From: Actinomycetota bacterium | GTDB taxonomy: Bacteria; Actinomycetota; CADDZG01; WHSQ01 | Direction: 5' to 3' | DNA length: 40,949 nucleotides | Assembly: GCA_009379915.1 (NCBI GenBank) | Contig: WHSV01000026.1 | Span: 1-40,949 of the forward strand | Shown: piece after piece, positions 1 through 7,766 of the stretch | Numbering within the stretch: the first letter of the stretch is position 1 | How the letters are laid out: every line of letters begins with the position of its first letter | Notes under the pieces: generated by a model | Seen by the model: only the letters and a program-made list of their open reading frames with translations | The model's database searches: none | What the model was told of the DNA's origin: nothing | Program-made: the position numbers and the translations under genes

Positions 1-498
1 CCGATCTAGGTGGGATCCCTCTCCTCCCACTGAAGGTTCTCTCCCGGGAGGGCAGCGTAAGCCGACCTCCCGGGGTGCCCCACACAACCTGATCTCGCCG
101 ATCGGTCGTCATGGGAACGACAGCCCGCCTTCGTCCTGATGGACGCGTAGAGCGCGTGGACCTCAACTCGCAACGTGGTCAAGGTTCTTCTTGAACCCTG
201 TGAACGGGTCCGCCTCGAGCCAAGGTTGCCGAAAATACAACTGCCCCAAGCCTCATCCCGGTCCATGAGGTAGGGGGGCGGGTGCCTGATCCGATGCACT
301 CGATCGCGGAACCCCAGGGTGGCGAGCTCAAGGCCTTGTCGGGCCCGCTGATTCATCGCCGGCTCCAGGGTGTCATTTGACGTTCAGAGACTTGCACTAG
401 AACTGCGAGGCCCGATTTCAGGTGCAATGGGCTTTCCGACACACTGCGCTATCGTGGTAGCATGCTGTCACAAATCGAATCCGATCCGGGAGTCAGCA
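1..498. other. Region without a recognisable gene
   Basis: No convincing coding sequence is seen here. A minus-strand open frame at 6-356 has no recognisable domain and no clear ribosome binding site. The clearest structure is a perfect 9-bp inverted repeat, CCCGGGAGG at 43-51 with CCTCCCGGG at 66-74, which could form a hairpin at the end of a transcript arriving from outside the window. The last 70 bases probably hold the promoter of the toxin-antitoxin pair. Confidence 0.4.
458..466 (+). promoter_or_regulatory. Candidate promoter/operator of the RHH-Doc pair
   Basis: TAGCAT at 458-463 fits a -10 element and overlaps the 8-bp palindrome AGCATGCT at 459-466, about 33 bases before the antitoxin ATG. 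RHH antitoxins usually bind short palindromes in their own promoter, so autorepression here is plausible. No clear -35 box is seen. Confidence 0.3.
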
Positions 499-738
499 AT
501 GGCTACTAACGAGAAAGCGACCAAGGACACGCAAGTAGTCACCGTGAGATTGCCTCGCGATGTGTATGACGGACTTCGGGCCCTGTCCTTCGCCACCGAC
601 ACAAGCATCAACGAGCTCGTTCTTCGGGCCGTAGGCAACCACATGTCCCAGGAGGGCCATCGCGAGCTCGTCGACGCGGCTGCCACTCGAGTTAGGGAGC
701 AGTACCGTGTCGCCCTCGACAAGCTGGCCGACCTCTAG
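499..738 (+). CDS. Ribbon-helix-helix antitoxin
   Basis: A 79-residue protein. Residues about 11-52 fit the ribbon-helix-helix fold: a beta strand (VVTVRLP), then helix 1 (DVYDGLRALSFAT) and helix 2 (SINELVLRAVGNHM), followed by a charged helical tail that in such antitoxins contacts the toxin. The frame is open further upstream, but ATG 499 is preferred because GGGAG lies 6 bases before it and the homologous part begins there. The stop is 9 bases before the Doc toxin gene, so the two form an operon. The likely role is DNA-binding autorepressor and neutraliser of the downstream Fic/Doc enzyme. Confidence 0.8.
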   Translation: MATNEKATKDTQVVTVRLPRDVYDGLRALSFATDTSINELVLRAVGNHMSQEGHRELVDAAATRVREQYRVALDKLADL

Positions 739-747
739 AAGAACGGC

Positions 748-1134
748 GTGGAATACCTGACGGTCGAGGACGTGATGATCATCCACCACGCCGAGACCCG
801 CCAGACCGATCCCATCGTGGATTTCGGGCTTCTGGGGTCTGCGGTCATGCGCCCTCAGCAGTCGGTCGGTGGCCAGGACGCGTATCCGGGCGTTCACTTG
901 AAGGCTGCCGCTCTCATGCACTCGCTGGCTCGTAACCATCCCTTCGTCGACGGGAACAAGCGCACCGCCGCCGTTGCCGCGCTCACGTTCTGCTTCATCA
1001 ACGGGCAGATGATCGTCATGGACGATTCCGAGTTGGTAGCACTGACCCTCGACGTGGCCGAAGGTCAGCTCGATGTGCCGACCATCGCCAAGCGGCTTGA
1101 GGATCGGTCCGTGGAGATCGAGAACCCGTCCTAG
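748..1134 (+). CDS. doc: Fic/Doc-family toxin
   Basis: A 128-residue protein of usual Doc length. It has the full Fic core motif H-P-F-V-D-G-N-K-R at residues 64-72, so the catalytic histidine, the phosphate-binding Asn-Lys and the Arg are all present. Doc enzymes of plasmid and chromosomal modules phosphorylate EF-Tu; other Fic proteins AMPylate targets. The short, Doc-like length favours the former, but this is inference. GTG 748 follows the antitoxin stop by 9 bases with a weak AGAAG upstream, which suggests translational coupling. The stop TAG shares the four bases CTAG with the convergent integrase stop. It is probably cargo or a stabiliser of the adjacent integrated element. Confidence 0.88.
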   Translation: MEYLTVEDVMIIHHAETRQTDPIVDFGLLGSAVMRPQQSVGGQDAYPGVHLKAAALMHSLARNHPFVDGNKRTAAVAALTFCFINGQMIVMDDSELVALTLDVAEGQLDVPTIAKRLEDRSVEIENPS

Positions 1135-2044
1135 AAGCGATCTCCCGGACTGAGACGCCGGTGTGCCTCACGGGCCCGTTCATCAGCGGCTGAGGCGCCA
1201 TAGCGGTTGAGCATCGCTCTCGAGCGCCAGCCCGCGAGCCGCATGAGGTCGCCTTCGTTGCCTCCCTGCGAAAGCCACGAGGAGGCGAAGGTGTGGCGAA
1301 GTTGGTGCGGATGAAGGCCCTGAATTCCGGCGCGCCGACCCCGCTTCTCGACTATCTGCTGAACTCCGTTGGGCTTGACTGCACCGCGTTGGCCGAGCCA
1401 AAGCGCGTCGAGATCGCCATGCGGATGGTGCACGCGCTCGCGCAGGTAGCGATCGAGCGCGACAGCAGTTCTCTTACCGAACGGGCATGCGCGCGGTCTG
1501 CTGCCCTTGCCGACCACCAGGGCCACATCCAACTCGAAATCGACGTCGACAACCGCCATACCGGCAAGCTCTCCCCGACGCATTCCGGTGTCGAGCAGGA
1601 GCCGAATCATCGCCATGTCGCGCCGGTCCTCGAAGGTCTTCCCTTCGCATGACTTGAGCAACGTGCGGAGCAGATCATCGCTCAGAACCGGAACAGGCGT
1701 CTCGGGAACGGCGGGCGGTCGCATCGTCTCCATGGGTGACCGGTCTATCTCGGACTCGCGCACGCACCAGCCGAAGAACGCCTGCAGCGCGCGGTACCGG
1801 TTGCTCGCGGTCGCGGGTTTGCGCGTCGCAAGCAGGTCAGCGATGAAGCCCTCGACATCGGTCCGTTGGATCTCGTCCACCGTACCGCTCCGTGGTTGAC
1901 CTCAAGGTACGCCGCAAGGAGATCGACTGCGGATGTGTAAACGGCGATCGTTGACGCGCTCTTGTTTTCGGCGAGAAGGGTTCTCTTCCAGCTCTCGCGT
2001 AGGTCGAGAATCTTGGCGGAAGGCCTCGCAGAACACCTTGGCAT
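1131..2044 (-). pseudogene. Tyrosine recombinase (XerC/D-like integrase), frameshifted
   Basis: Two frames together give one integrase. The first (from 2044) carries the SAM-like core-binding domain ([20 protein letters not shown]). The second (to 1131) carries the rest of that domain and the catalytic domain, with Arg in TGMRRGEL, His-x-x-Arg in HQLRHTF, Trp in AGWRS and the nucleophile Tyr in LNRYG. The frames meet near 1878-1886, where one extra G in GTACGGTGG would restore a continuous reading. It is therefore either a young pseudogene or a one-base sequence error. A GTG at the junction could only start a product lacking most of the core-binding domain. It lies 109 bases from the 3' end of tRNA-Val, the usual target of such enzymes. 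Confidence 0.85.
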
Positions 2045-2052
2045 TACACACC

Positions 2053-2058
2053 AAGTTA
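2053..2058 (-). promoter_or_regulatory. Candidate -10 box for a leaderless integrase transcript
   Basis: On the minus strand TAACTT ends 8 bases before the ATG at 2044. There is no Shine-Dalgarno sequence, so transcription may begin at or next to the start codon. No good -35 box is seen. Confidence 0.3.
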
Positions 2059-2118
2059 TCGGGTGAGTAAGCGCCGTGCTCGGCTTGCGCCGAGAAAATC
2101 GAGTGGACTTGAGACCAG

Positions 2119-2142
2119 AAAACCCCCGACTAGCAGGGGTTT
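2119..2142 (-). terminator. Rho-independent terminator after the tRNA pair
   Basis: Read on the minus strand, AAACCCC and GGGGTTT form a stem (with one extra G) around the loop TGCTAGTC, followed by a run of T. It lies 11 bases beyond the encoded CCA of tRNA-Val, so it probably ends the tRNA-Cys/tRNA-Val transcript. Confidence 0.65.
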
Positions 2143-2152
2143 CATCGCAATC

Positions 2153-2227
2153 TGGTGGGGCGTGCTGGGATTGAACCAGCGACCCCTTGCTTGTCGAGCA
2201 AGTGCTCTCCCGCTGAGCTAACGCCCC
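2153..2227 (-). tRNA. tRNA-Val (GAC anticodon)
   Basis: The cloverleaf is complete. The acceptor stem is GGGGCGT with ACGCCCC, the anticodon stem CTTGC/GCAAG encloses the loop TCGACAA (anticodon GAC), and the T arm holds GGTTCAATCC. The discriminator is A, and CCA is encoded at 2155-2153. It lies 26 bases after tRNA-Cys on the same strand, probably in one transcript. Its 3' end faces the frameshifted integrase, so it is the likely attachment site of the element to the left. Confidence 0.96.
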
Positions 2228-2253
2228 AGAGGTCGGACATTCTAGCTGTAGAG

Positions 2254-2325
2254 AGGCGGCGAGCGGAATCGAACCGCTGTACAGGGCTTTGCAGGCCCTT
2301 GCCTAAACCACTCGGCCACGCCGCC
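2254..2325 (-). tRNA. tRNA-Cys (GCA anticodon)
   Basis: The acceptor stem is GGCGGCG with CGCCGCC. The anticodon stem AGGGC/GCCCT encloses CTGCAAA (anticodon GCA), and the T arm carries GGTTCGATTCC. The discriminator base is U, as expected for tRNA-Cys. Unlike the neighbouring tRNA-Val, no CCA follows, so the tail must be added by nucleotidyltransferase. Confidence 0.95.
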
Positions 2326-2468
2326 GGGACGACTCACAACTGTAGCCGCTCGAACCGAGCACGAACTCCCTCGAACCAAGCACCACGAACTCCATCTTGT
2401 TCCCCACCACGCCGGAGGTTTAACGTGAGCGAACCAGATCATCGGGAACTACTAAGGGGGGTTCCGAC

Positions 2469-3314
2469 ATGTGTCTTCCAGGTACCGTGGAGAAGGTGGC
2501 CGAGCGGGCTCGCACCGAGGGCGTCAGCCGCCGCTCCTTCCTAGCCACTGCAGGAGCCGCGGGTGCCGCCGGCGTCACCGCAACGCTCCTGCCGGCGCCG
2601 GCCGAAGCGCGCGGGAAGGGACGAAAGCGCCGCCCGCGTGCGCTTGACCTGACCCACACGTTCGCGGCCGGGTTCCCGATGTACATCGGCAACGAGCCGA
2701 GCCGCAGGACGCTGACGACGATCCCCGCCGACGGCTTCTACGGGCAGGAGTGGACCTTCGGCGAGCACTCCTGCACCCACATGGACGCGCCGGGACATTT
2801 CGTGGAGGGGGGTCGCCTGACCCCCGAGATCACGCTGAGCGAGCTCATGTTGCCGGTGGCGGTGATCGATATCTCGGAAAGAGCACGAAGTGACCCCGAC
2901 GCCGTCGTCACGCCCGACGATCTGGTGGCGTATGAGCGGCGTCACGGGCGCATCCCGAGAAACTCCGCCGTCTTCATGGATTCGGGCTGGGCGAAGAGGC
3001 TTCCCGATGAGGACGCTTACAAGAACGCCGACTCGTCCGGTACCTATCACTTCCCCGGGTTCGGGATCGAGGCGGTCGACTGGCTGCTCGACAGACGTTC
3101 CGTCCGAGCCATCGGGGTCGACACGCTGAGCCTCGACCCCGGGAACTCGACGACCTTCGACACCCACGTGACCTGGCTGGGGGCCGACCGTTTCGGCATC
3201 GAGAATCTCGCCAACCTCGGGAAGTTGAGGCCGCGTGGAGCCACGGCGTTCATCGGCGTCATTCCGTGGGAGGAGGGCTCGGGCGGACCCTGCCGCGTCA
3301 TCGCGTACTCGTAG
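2469..3314 (+). CDS. Cyclase-family metal-dependent hydrolase with Tat signal
   Basis: A 281-residue protein of the cyclase/kynurenine-formamidase superfamily. Residues about 17-47 are a twin-arginine signal (SRRSFLATAG followed by an Ala-rich stretch), so the enzyme is probably exported folded. The metal-binding signature appears as H-S-C-T-H-M-D-A-P-G-H near residues 99-109; Cys replaces the Gly usual before T-H. The family hydrolyses amides or esters such as N-formylkynurenine, but the substrate here is unknown. ATG 2469 follows a purine-rich AAGGGGGG by 7 bases. The 3' end overlaps the convergent DedA-PAP2 gene by 17 bases. Confidence 0.85.
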   Translation: MCLPGTVEKVAERARTEGVSRRSFLATAGAAGAAGVTATLLPAPAEARGKGRKRRPRALDLTHTFAAGFPMYIGNEPSRRTLTTIPADGFYGQEWTFGEHSCTHMDAPGHFVEGGRLTPEITLSELMLPVAVIDISERARSDPDAVVTPDDLVAYERRHGRIPRNSAVFMDSGWAKRLPDEDAYKNADSSGTYHFPGFGIEAVDWLLDRRSVRAIGVDTLSLDPGNSTTFDTHVTWLGADRFGIENLANLGKLRPRGATAFIGVIPWEEGSGGPCRVIAYS

Positions 3315-4695
3315 GACTGGGCTGGTCGTCGCGCTTCGCAACATCGGCCCGGCGCGGTTCCCCCACCGTCCACGCGATCTCGGTAACGACTCCTCCGAGC
3401 GCGAGCCATAGCAACCCCAGCGCCCATCCACCGACGACGTCGGTGGGCCAGTGCACGCCCAGATAGAGCCTGGAGAAACCGATGAGGAACGACGCGATCC
3501 CGGCCCCCGCCCAGATCCAGACGTCCGCTCTCCAACTCAACCGGCGAGTCAGTACGTACGCGAGCGCTCCGAACACGATCATGGATGTGGTCGCGTGCCC
3601 GCTCGGGAACGCGTAGCCGCCCACGTCCATCACGGGAGAGATCTCAGGCCGTGCTCGTTGCACGATCAGTTTGATCACGGGTGCGAGTCCGAGCGCGCCG
3701 ACGAGACAGAACGCGAGAAAGGCGGGCTGCCGAGATTCCCTCGTTTTCACGTAGTGCACGACAATGGCAGCCGTCATCATGAACAGAGCAACTATCGAGC
3801 CGCCGAAGAAGGTGACGCTCCTCATGATGGTCGTGACCTCCGGCGAGCGGTGGTCCGTTAGGAACCGCAGTGCAGGACCGTCGACGAAACCCGTGTCCTG
3901 CTCGATGACCTCGTCGAAGATCTCGCCGAACACCAAGCCAAAGCTCACGACGACGAGGACTCCGACCGTGACCGAGAGCCCCAAGCGAGCCCGTGGATCG
4001 AAACGGCGAGCCAGGAACGCGATCTCTTTGTGGTAGCGCTCGCGCAGTGTCCTGATGCGCGGTCGCTCGAGGAGACGTTCGATCCGGTTGTGGAGACGAG
4101 GGTAGTTGGCCGCGATCCATCGAGTCGCGACAACGACCACCGCCAGCACCACGACGATGATGCCAATCACGAGGCTCGCCTGTCCGAGGTACTCCTCGAC
4201 GAGGTGCCATCTCGAGCCCGCGAGATAGCCCGTCATCACCAGCCCGGTCGCGAATGTCAGTGCGGCCGGCACGTTCCACACGAGGAAACGCCCGTAGGGC
4301 ATGTGCGCGGAGCCCGCAACCGGCGGCGCGAGCGTGCGGAAGATGCTGACGAACCGGCCGAGAAACACGGCCTTGCCTCCTCGTTCGCGCACATAGGTTC
4401 GAGACTTATCCCAGCGCTGCTGTCCGATCTTCTGTCCGAGCTTCGTCGTCTCGAGCCTTCGCCCGTAGCGGCGCCCGAGCCAGTAACCGATCGAGTCCCC
4501 CAGAACGGCCCCCAGGCACGCGGCCAGAAGCATCGCCGCGAGCGACACCCGTCCCTGGTAGGCCAGAACACCGGCGATGATCAGAGGCGCCTCGCCCGGA
4601 AGGAAGAGACCCACGAGCAGCCCGCCCTCGGCCATGGCAAAGGCGAACACCAGAATGACTGCTACGGGACCAGCTAGATCGAACAGAAGGTCCAT
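3298..4695 (-). CDS. DedA-PAP2 fusion membrane protein
   Basis: A 465-residue polytopic membrane protein with two fused domains. Residues 1-200 are DedA/SNARE-associated-like, with the typical PGE segment near residue 34 and the GR(F)VS...P motif. Residues about 225-450 are a PAP2 phosphatase with all three signature parts: K-x6-RP in KLIVQRARP, PSGH in FPSGHATT, and SR-x5-H-x3-D in SRLYLGVHWPTD. DedA proteins help move lipid carriers across the membrane and PAP2 enzymes dephosphorylate lipid pyrophosphates, so undecaprenyl-phosphate recycling is a reasonable inference. The last 20 residues are polar. It is divergent from bioA with a 68-base gap. Confidence 0.92.
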   Translation of the reverse strand: MDLLFDLAGPVAVILVFAFAMAEGGLLVGLFLPGEAPLIIAGVLAYQGRVSLAAMLLAACLGAVLGDSIGYWLGRRYGRRLETTKLGQKIGQQRWDKSRTYVRERGGKAVFLGRFVSIFRTLAPPVAGSAHMPYGRFLVWNVPAALTFATGLVMTGYLAGSRWHLVEEYLGQASLVIGIIVVVLAVVVVATRWIAANYPRLHNRIERLLERPRIRTLRERYHKEIAFLARRFDPRARLGLSVTVGVLVVVSFGLVFGEIFDEVIEQDTGFVDGPALRFLTDHRSPEVTTIMRSVTFFGGSIVALFMMTAAIVVHYVKTRESRQPAFLAFCLVGALGLAPVIKLIVQRARPEISPVMDVGGYAFPSGHATTSMIVFGALAYVLTRRLSWRADVWIWAGAGIASFLIGFSRLYLGVHWPTDVVGGWALGLLWLALGGVVTEIAWTVGEPRRADVAKRDDQPSPTSTR

Positions 4696-4746
4696 CGGCT
4701 AACGGTCGGTTTCGAGTCGCGGGACGAGACTGCAATTCCGGTGTCT

Positions 4747-4752
4747 TAGGGT
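4747..4752 (+). promoter_or_regulatory. Candidate -10 box of the biotin operon
   Basis: TAGGGT ends 11 bases before the bioA ATG in the 68-base gap to the divergent DedA-PAP2 gene. bioA has no clear Shine-Dalgarno sequence, so a very short or absent leader is likely. No convincing BirA or BioQ-type operator was recognised by eye. Confidence 0.25.
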
Positions 4753-4763
4753 CTCGGTCATAT

Positions 4764-6041
4764 ATGAGTAGTTGGATCGAGCGTGACGAAGCGGTCGTGT
4801 GGCATGGGTTCACCCAGATGGCCACCTACGCCGACAACGCGCCCGTGATCGTCGAACGTGGAGCGGGACGAGAGCTCGTGGATGTCGACGGTCGCCGCTA
4901 TCTCGATGCCATCTCCTCTCTTTGGGTAACGACGCTCGGGCACCGAGTGCCCGAGCTGGACCGGACGCTGACGGATCAGGCCGCTCGAATAGCCCATTCC
5001 ACCATGCTCGGGAACGGAAACCGCGTGACCGTCGAGCTCGCCGAGGCCCTCGCCCAGATAGTCCCCGTCGACGAGCCGCACTTCCTCTTTGCTTCCGACG
5101 GCGCCGCGGCAGTCGAGCAGGCACTCAAGATCTCGTTCCAGTACTGGGTCAACATCGGCGAAGCCGGGCGCACGTCCTACCTGGCGTTCGGCGACGCGTA
5201 CCACGGCGACACGGTCGGAAGCCTGTCGGTCGGAGCCGGCGGATTCGGCACCGATCTGTTCGACGCGCTGCGCTTCCCGGTGCTGCGGGCCCCCGGCTTC
5301 GACGATCCCGCCTGTTTGACGACGGCCACCAAAATGATCTTCGAGCACGCGCACCAACTCGCGGCCGTCGTAGTCGAGCCACTCGTCCAGGGGGCCGCCG
5401 GCATGAAGATCGCTCCGGCACAGGACTTCGGCATGCTCGCCGATGCGTGCGAAGAGACGGGCGTGCTGCTCATCTGCGACGAGGTCGCGACCGGCTTCGG
5501 GCGAACCGGCACGCTCTTCGCCAGCGAGCAGTGCGGCATCTCGGCGGATCTCATGGCGATAGGCAAGGGGCTCACCGGCGGCTACCTCCCCATGGCGGCC
5601 ACCGCCGCGAACCGGCGCGTCTACAACGCGTTCCTCGGAGAGGATCTCGGTCCCAAGACGCTCTATCACGGTCACTCCTACTCGGGCAATGCGCTGGCGT
5701 CTGCGGTGGCACTGAAACACATCGAGTTGTTGAGCTCGTGGAACGTTCTCGACAACGTGAACGAGCGTTCGGCACAACTTGGGGCGCTTCTCGACGAATC
5801 GATCGCTCCGCTCGACGCGGTGGTGGATGTTCGCCTTCAGGGTCTGATGTGCGGGGTCGAGCTCGAACCGGGCAACCGCATTGGACGGCGCGTCTGCGCC
5901 GCCGCTGTCGAGCGGGGCGTGCTTCTTAGGCCGCTGGGCGACGTCGTCGTGATTATGCCTCCCCTAACCGTCACCGAGGACGAGATCGAGCGCATCGTGC
6001 ACACCCTGCGCGCCGCCATCGACGAGGTGGCACCAACGTGA
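4764..6041 (+). CDS. bioA: Adenosylmethionine-8-amino-7-oxononanoate aminotransferase
   Basis: A 425-residue class III PLP aminotransferase of normal BioA length. It transfers the amino group of S-adenosylmethionine to KAPA, giving DAPA, in the cytoplasm. Visible motifs are the cofactor phosphate site SDGAAAVEQALK, the G-D-A-Y-H-G-D-T segment, the Asp of CDEVATGFGRTG that contacts the pyridine nitrogen, and the PLP lysine in GKGLTGGYLP near residue 268. It is first in a tight operon: the TGA stop overlaps the bioF start as GTGA. Weak sequence before the ATG suggests a short leader. Confidence 0.96.
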   Translation: MSSWIERDEAVVWHGFTQMATYADNAPVIVERGAGRELVDVDGRRYLDAISSLWVTTLGHRVPELDRTLTDQAARIAHSTMLGNGNRVTVELAEALAQIVPVDEPHFLFASDGAAAVEQALKISFQYWVNIGEAGRTSYLAFGDAYHGDTVGSLSVGAGGFGTDLFDALRFPVLRAPGFDDPACLTTATKMIFEHAHQLAAVVVEPLVQGAAGMKIAPAQDFGMLADACEETGVLLICDEVATGFGRTGTLFASEQCGISADLMAIGKGLTGGYLPMAATAANRRVYNAFLGEDLGPKTLYHGHSYSGNALASAVALKHIELLSSWNVLDNVNERSAQLGALLDESIAPLDAVVDVRLQGLMCGVELEPGNRIGRRVCAAAVERGVLLRPLGDVVVIMPPLTVTEDEIERIVHTLRAAIDEVAPT

Positions 6042-7141
6042 ACTGGTCCGAGTGGGTGACCTCTCAGAACGATGCTGTGCGCGCCGAAGGTCGCTGGCGC
6101 GCGATCAAAGACCTGGATCTCAGGGGCCCGACTGGAACGATGGAGTCGGACGCCGTGGTTTCCTTCGCGTCCAACGACTACCTCGGCTTGACCGCGCACC
6201 CGGCGGTGATGGCCGGAGCGCGCGATGCCCTCGATCGTTGGGGAGCGGGCTCTGGTTCCGCTCGGTTGATCGTCGGCTCTCGCCCAATCCACTCCCAGCT
6301 CGAGCGCGCTCTCGCTCAGTGGAAGGGCACCGAGGCCGCGTTGCTCTTCTCCAACGGATTCGCCGCAAACCTGGGGGTGCTCGCGACACTGGGTTCGGCG
6401 GACGTCACGATCTTCTCGGACGAGCGCAACCACGCGAGCATCATCGACGGCTGCAGGATGTCGAGGGCGCGCGTCGTGGTCTTCGACCATCTCGATTACG
6501 ACTCCTTGGGCGAGGGGCTCGCCCGGGCCTCGAGGAGCATCGTGGTCACCGACACGGTCTTCTCGATGGACGGGGACGTCGCCGACGTCGCCCGCCTCGC
6601 CAAGCTGTGTCGAGCTCACGACGCGCTGCTCGTTCTGGACGAAGCCCACGCCGTGCTCGGCCCCCACGTCGACCTCACGAGCCTGAATGTCCTGCGCGTC
6701 GGCACGCTGAGCAAGTTCCTCGGAGCGATGGGCGGTTTCGTCGCCGGCGACCGCGAGCTCATCGACCTGCTCGTCAACCGGTCCCGTCCCTTCATCTTTA
6801 CGACCGCGTGCTCGCCCGCGGATGCGGGGGCCGCCCTGGCCGCGGTGAAGCTCTATCGCTCGGAGGAGGGGACGCGTCTGAGAAGTCGTCTGCGCTCTCT
6901 CGTTGATCTCATCGCGCCCGGACACCCGTCGCCCATCGTGCCGGTCATCGTCGGCGGCGAACACGAGGCGATGAAGGCCTCGGCCGCGCTGCTCGAACGA
7001 GGCATGGTCGTCCCCGCGATCCGGCCTCCCTCGGTGCCCCCGGGAAGGTCGCGTCTGCGCGTCGCCCTCAGCGCGGCTCATACCGACGACCAGGTCGAAT
7101 CGCTGCAGCTCGCCCTCGAAGAGGTCGTCGGCCGTGCCTGA
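6038..7141 (+). CDS. bioF: 8-amino-7-oxononanoate synthase
   Basis: A 367-residue alpha-oxoamine synthase. It condenses pimeloyl thioester with L-alanine to KAPA, the step before BioA. Typical motifs are SFASNDYLGLT near the N-terminus, HASIIDGCRMSRA, the PLP Asp in VLDEAHAVLG, and the PLP lysine Lys226 in GTLSKFLGAMGG. The GTG start overlaps the bioA stop by 4 bases and the 3' end overlaps the bioD start by 8, so translation is coupled along the operon. No bioC, bioH, bioW or bioI lies nearby, so pimelate supply must come from elsewhere. Confidence 0.95.
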   Translation: MNWSEWVTSQNDAVRAEGRWRAIKDLDLRGPTGTMESDAVVSFASNDYLGLTAHPAVMAGARDALDRWGAGSGSARLIVGSRPIHSQLERALAQWKGTEAALLFSNGFAANLGVLATLGSADVTIFSDERNHASIIDGCRMSRARVVVFDHLDYDSLGEGLARASRSIVVTDTVFSMDGDVADVARLAKLCRAHDALLVLDEAHAVLGPHVDLTSLNVLRVGTLSKFLGAMGGFVAGDRELIDLLVNRSRPFIFTTACSPADAGAALAAVKLYRSEEGTRLRSRLRSLVDLIAPGHPSPIVPVIVGGEHEAMKASAALLERGMVVPAIRPPSVPPGRSRLRVALSAAHTDDQVESLQLALEEVVGRA

Positions 7142-7766
7142 CCTGACGATCGTGGTGACCGGGACCGACACCGAGGTGGGCAAGACCTGGCTGACCGTCG
7201 AGCTCGCGCTCGCGCTGCAGCAACGAGGAGCGCGGGTTGTGATTCGCAAGCCCGTTCAATCCTTCGACCCCGGGGATCGCACCACCGATGCCGACATTCT
7301 CGCGGAGGCGAGTGGCGAGGACCCGATCGTCGTCTGTCCCGGTCATCGTCGGTATCCCCTCGCGATGGCGCCGCCGATGGCCTCCGACGCGCTCGGGGGC
7401 CCGTCGTTCAAGCTCGAGGAACTCATTGCCGAGATGGACCTTCCGAGCACGGGCGTCGCGCTCGTTGAGGGAATCGGCGGGGCGTGCTCTCCCCTTTCAC
7501 ACGATGGTGACTCGGTCGACCTCGCTCACTCACTGGGGGCCGACCTCGTGGCCCTCGTGGCCCCCGCTGGGCTCGGCACCATCAACTCCACACGACTTGC
7601 ATCCGCGGCTCTCGATGGACTCCGCACGGTCGTGTTTCTCAATCGCTTCAATCCGGCGGATACGCTGCATGCCGCTAACAGGAGCTGGCTCACCGACGTC
7701 GATGGACTCGACGTGGAGACGAGCCCGCAGGAACTGCTGGCTCGCCTAAACCTGGAGGTTCGATGA
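7134..7766 (+). CDS. bioD: Dethiobiotin synthetase
   Basis: A 210-residue P-loop enzyme that closes the ureido ring of DAPA with CO2 and ATP to give dethiobiotin. The P-loop GTDTEVGKTW is at residues 8-17, the substrate lysine appears in RKPVQSFDP, and the VEGIGGACSPL segment matches the second conserved loop. The GTG start lies inside bioF; the stop overlaps the bioB ATG as ATGA. Length is slightly below the usual 220-230 residues, with the C-terminal part compact but intact. Confidence 0.93.
   Translation: MPDLTIVVTGTDTEVGKTWLTVELALALQQRGARVVIRKPVQSFDPGDRTTDADILAEASGEDPIVVCPGHRRYPLAMAPPMASDALGGPSFKLEELIAEMDLPSTGVALVEGIGGACSPLSHDGDSVDLAHSLGADLVALVAPAGLGTINSTRLASAALDGLRTVVFLNRFNPADTLHAANRSWLTDVDGLDVETSPQELLARLNLEVR

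Noticed and set aside
6-356. 116-codon minus-strand frame at the left edge
   Set aside because: No recognisable domain, no ribosome site and unusual composition; could be chance in GC-rich DNA.
2541-3431. Long minus-strand frame opposite the cyclase-family gene
   Set aside because: Shadow of a high-GC gene; Arg/Gly/Val-rich with no domain, while the plus strand has a clear Tat signal and metal motif.
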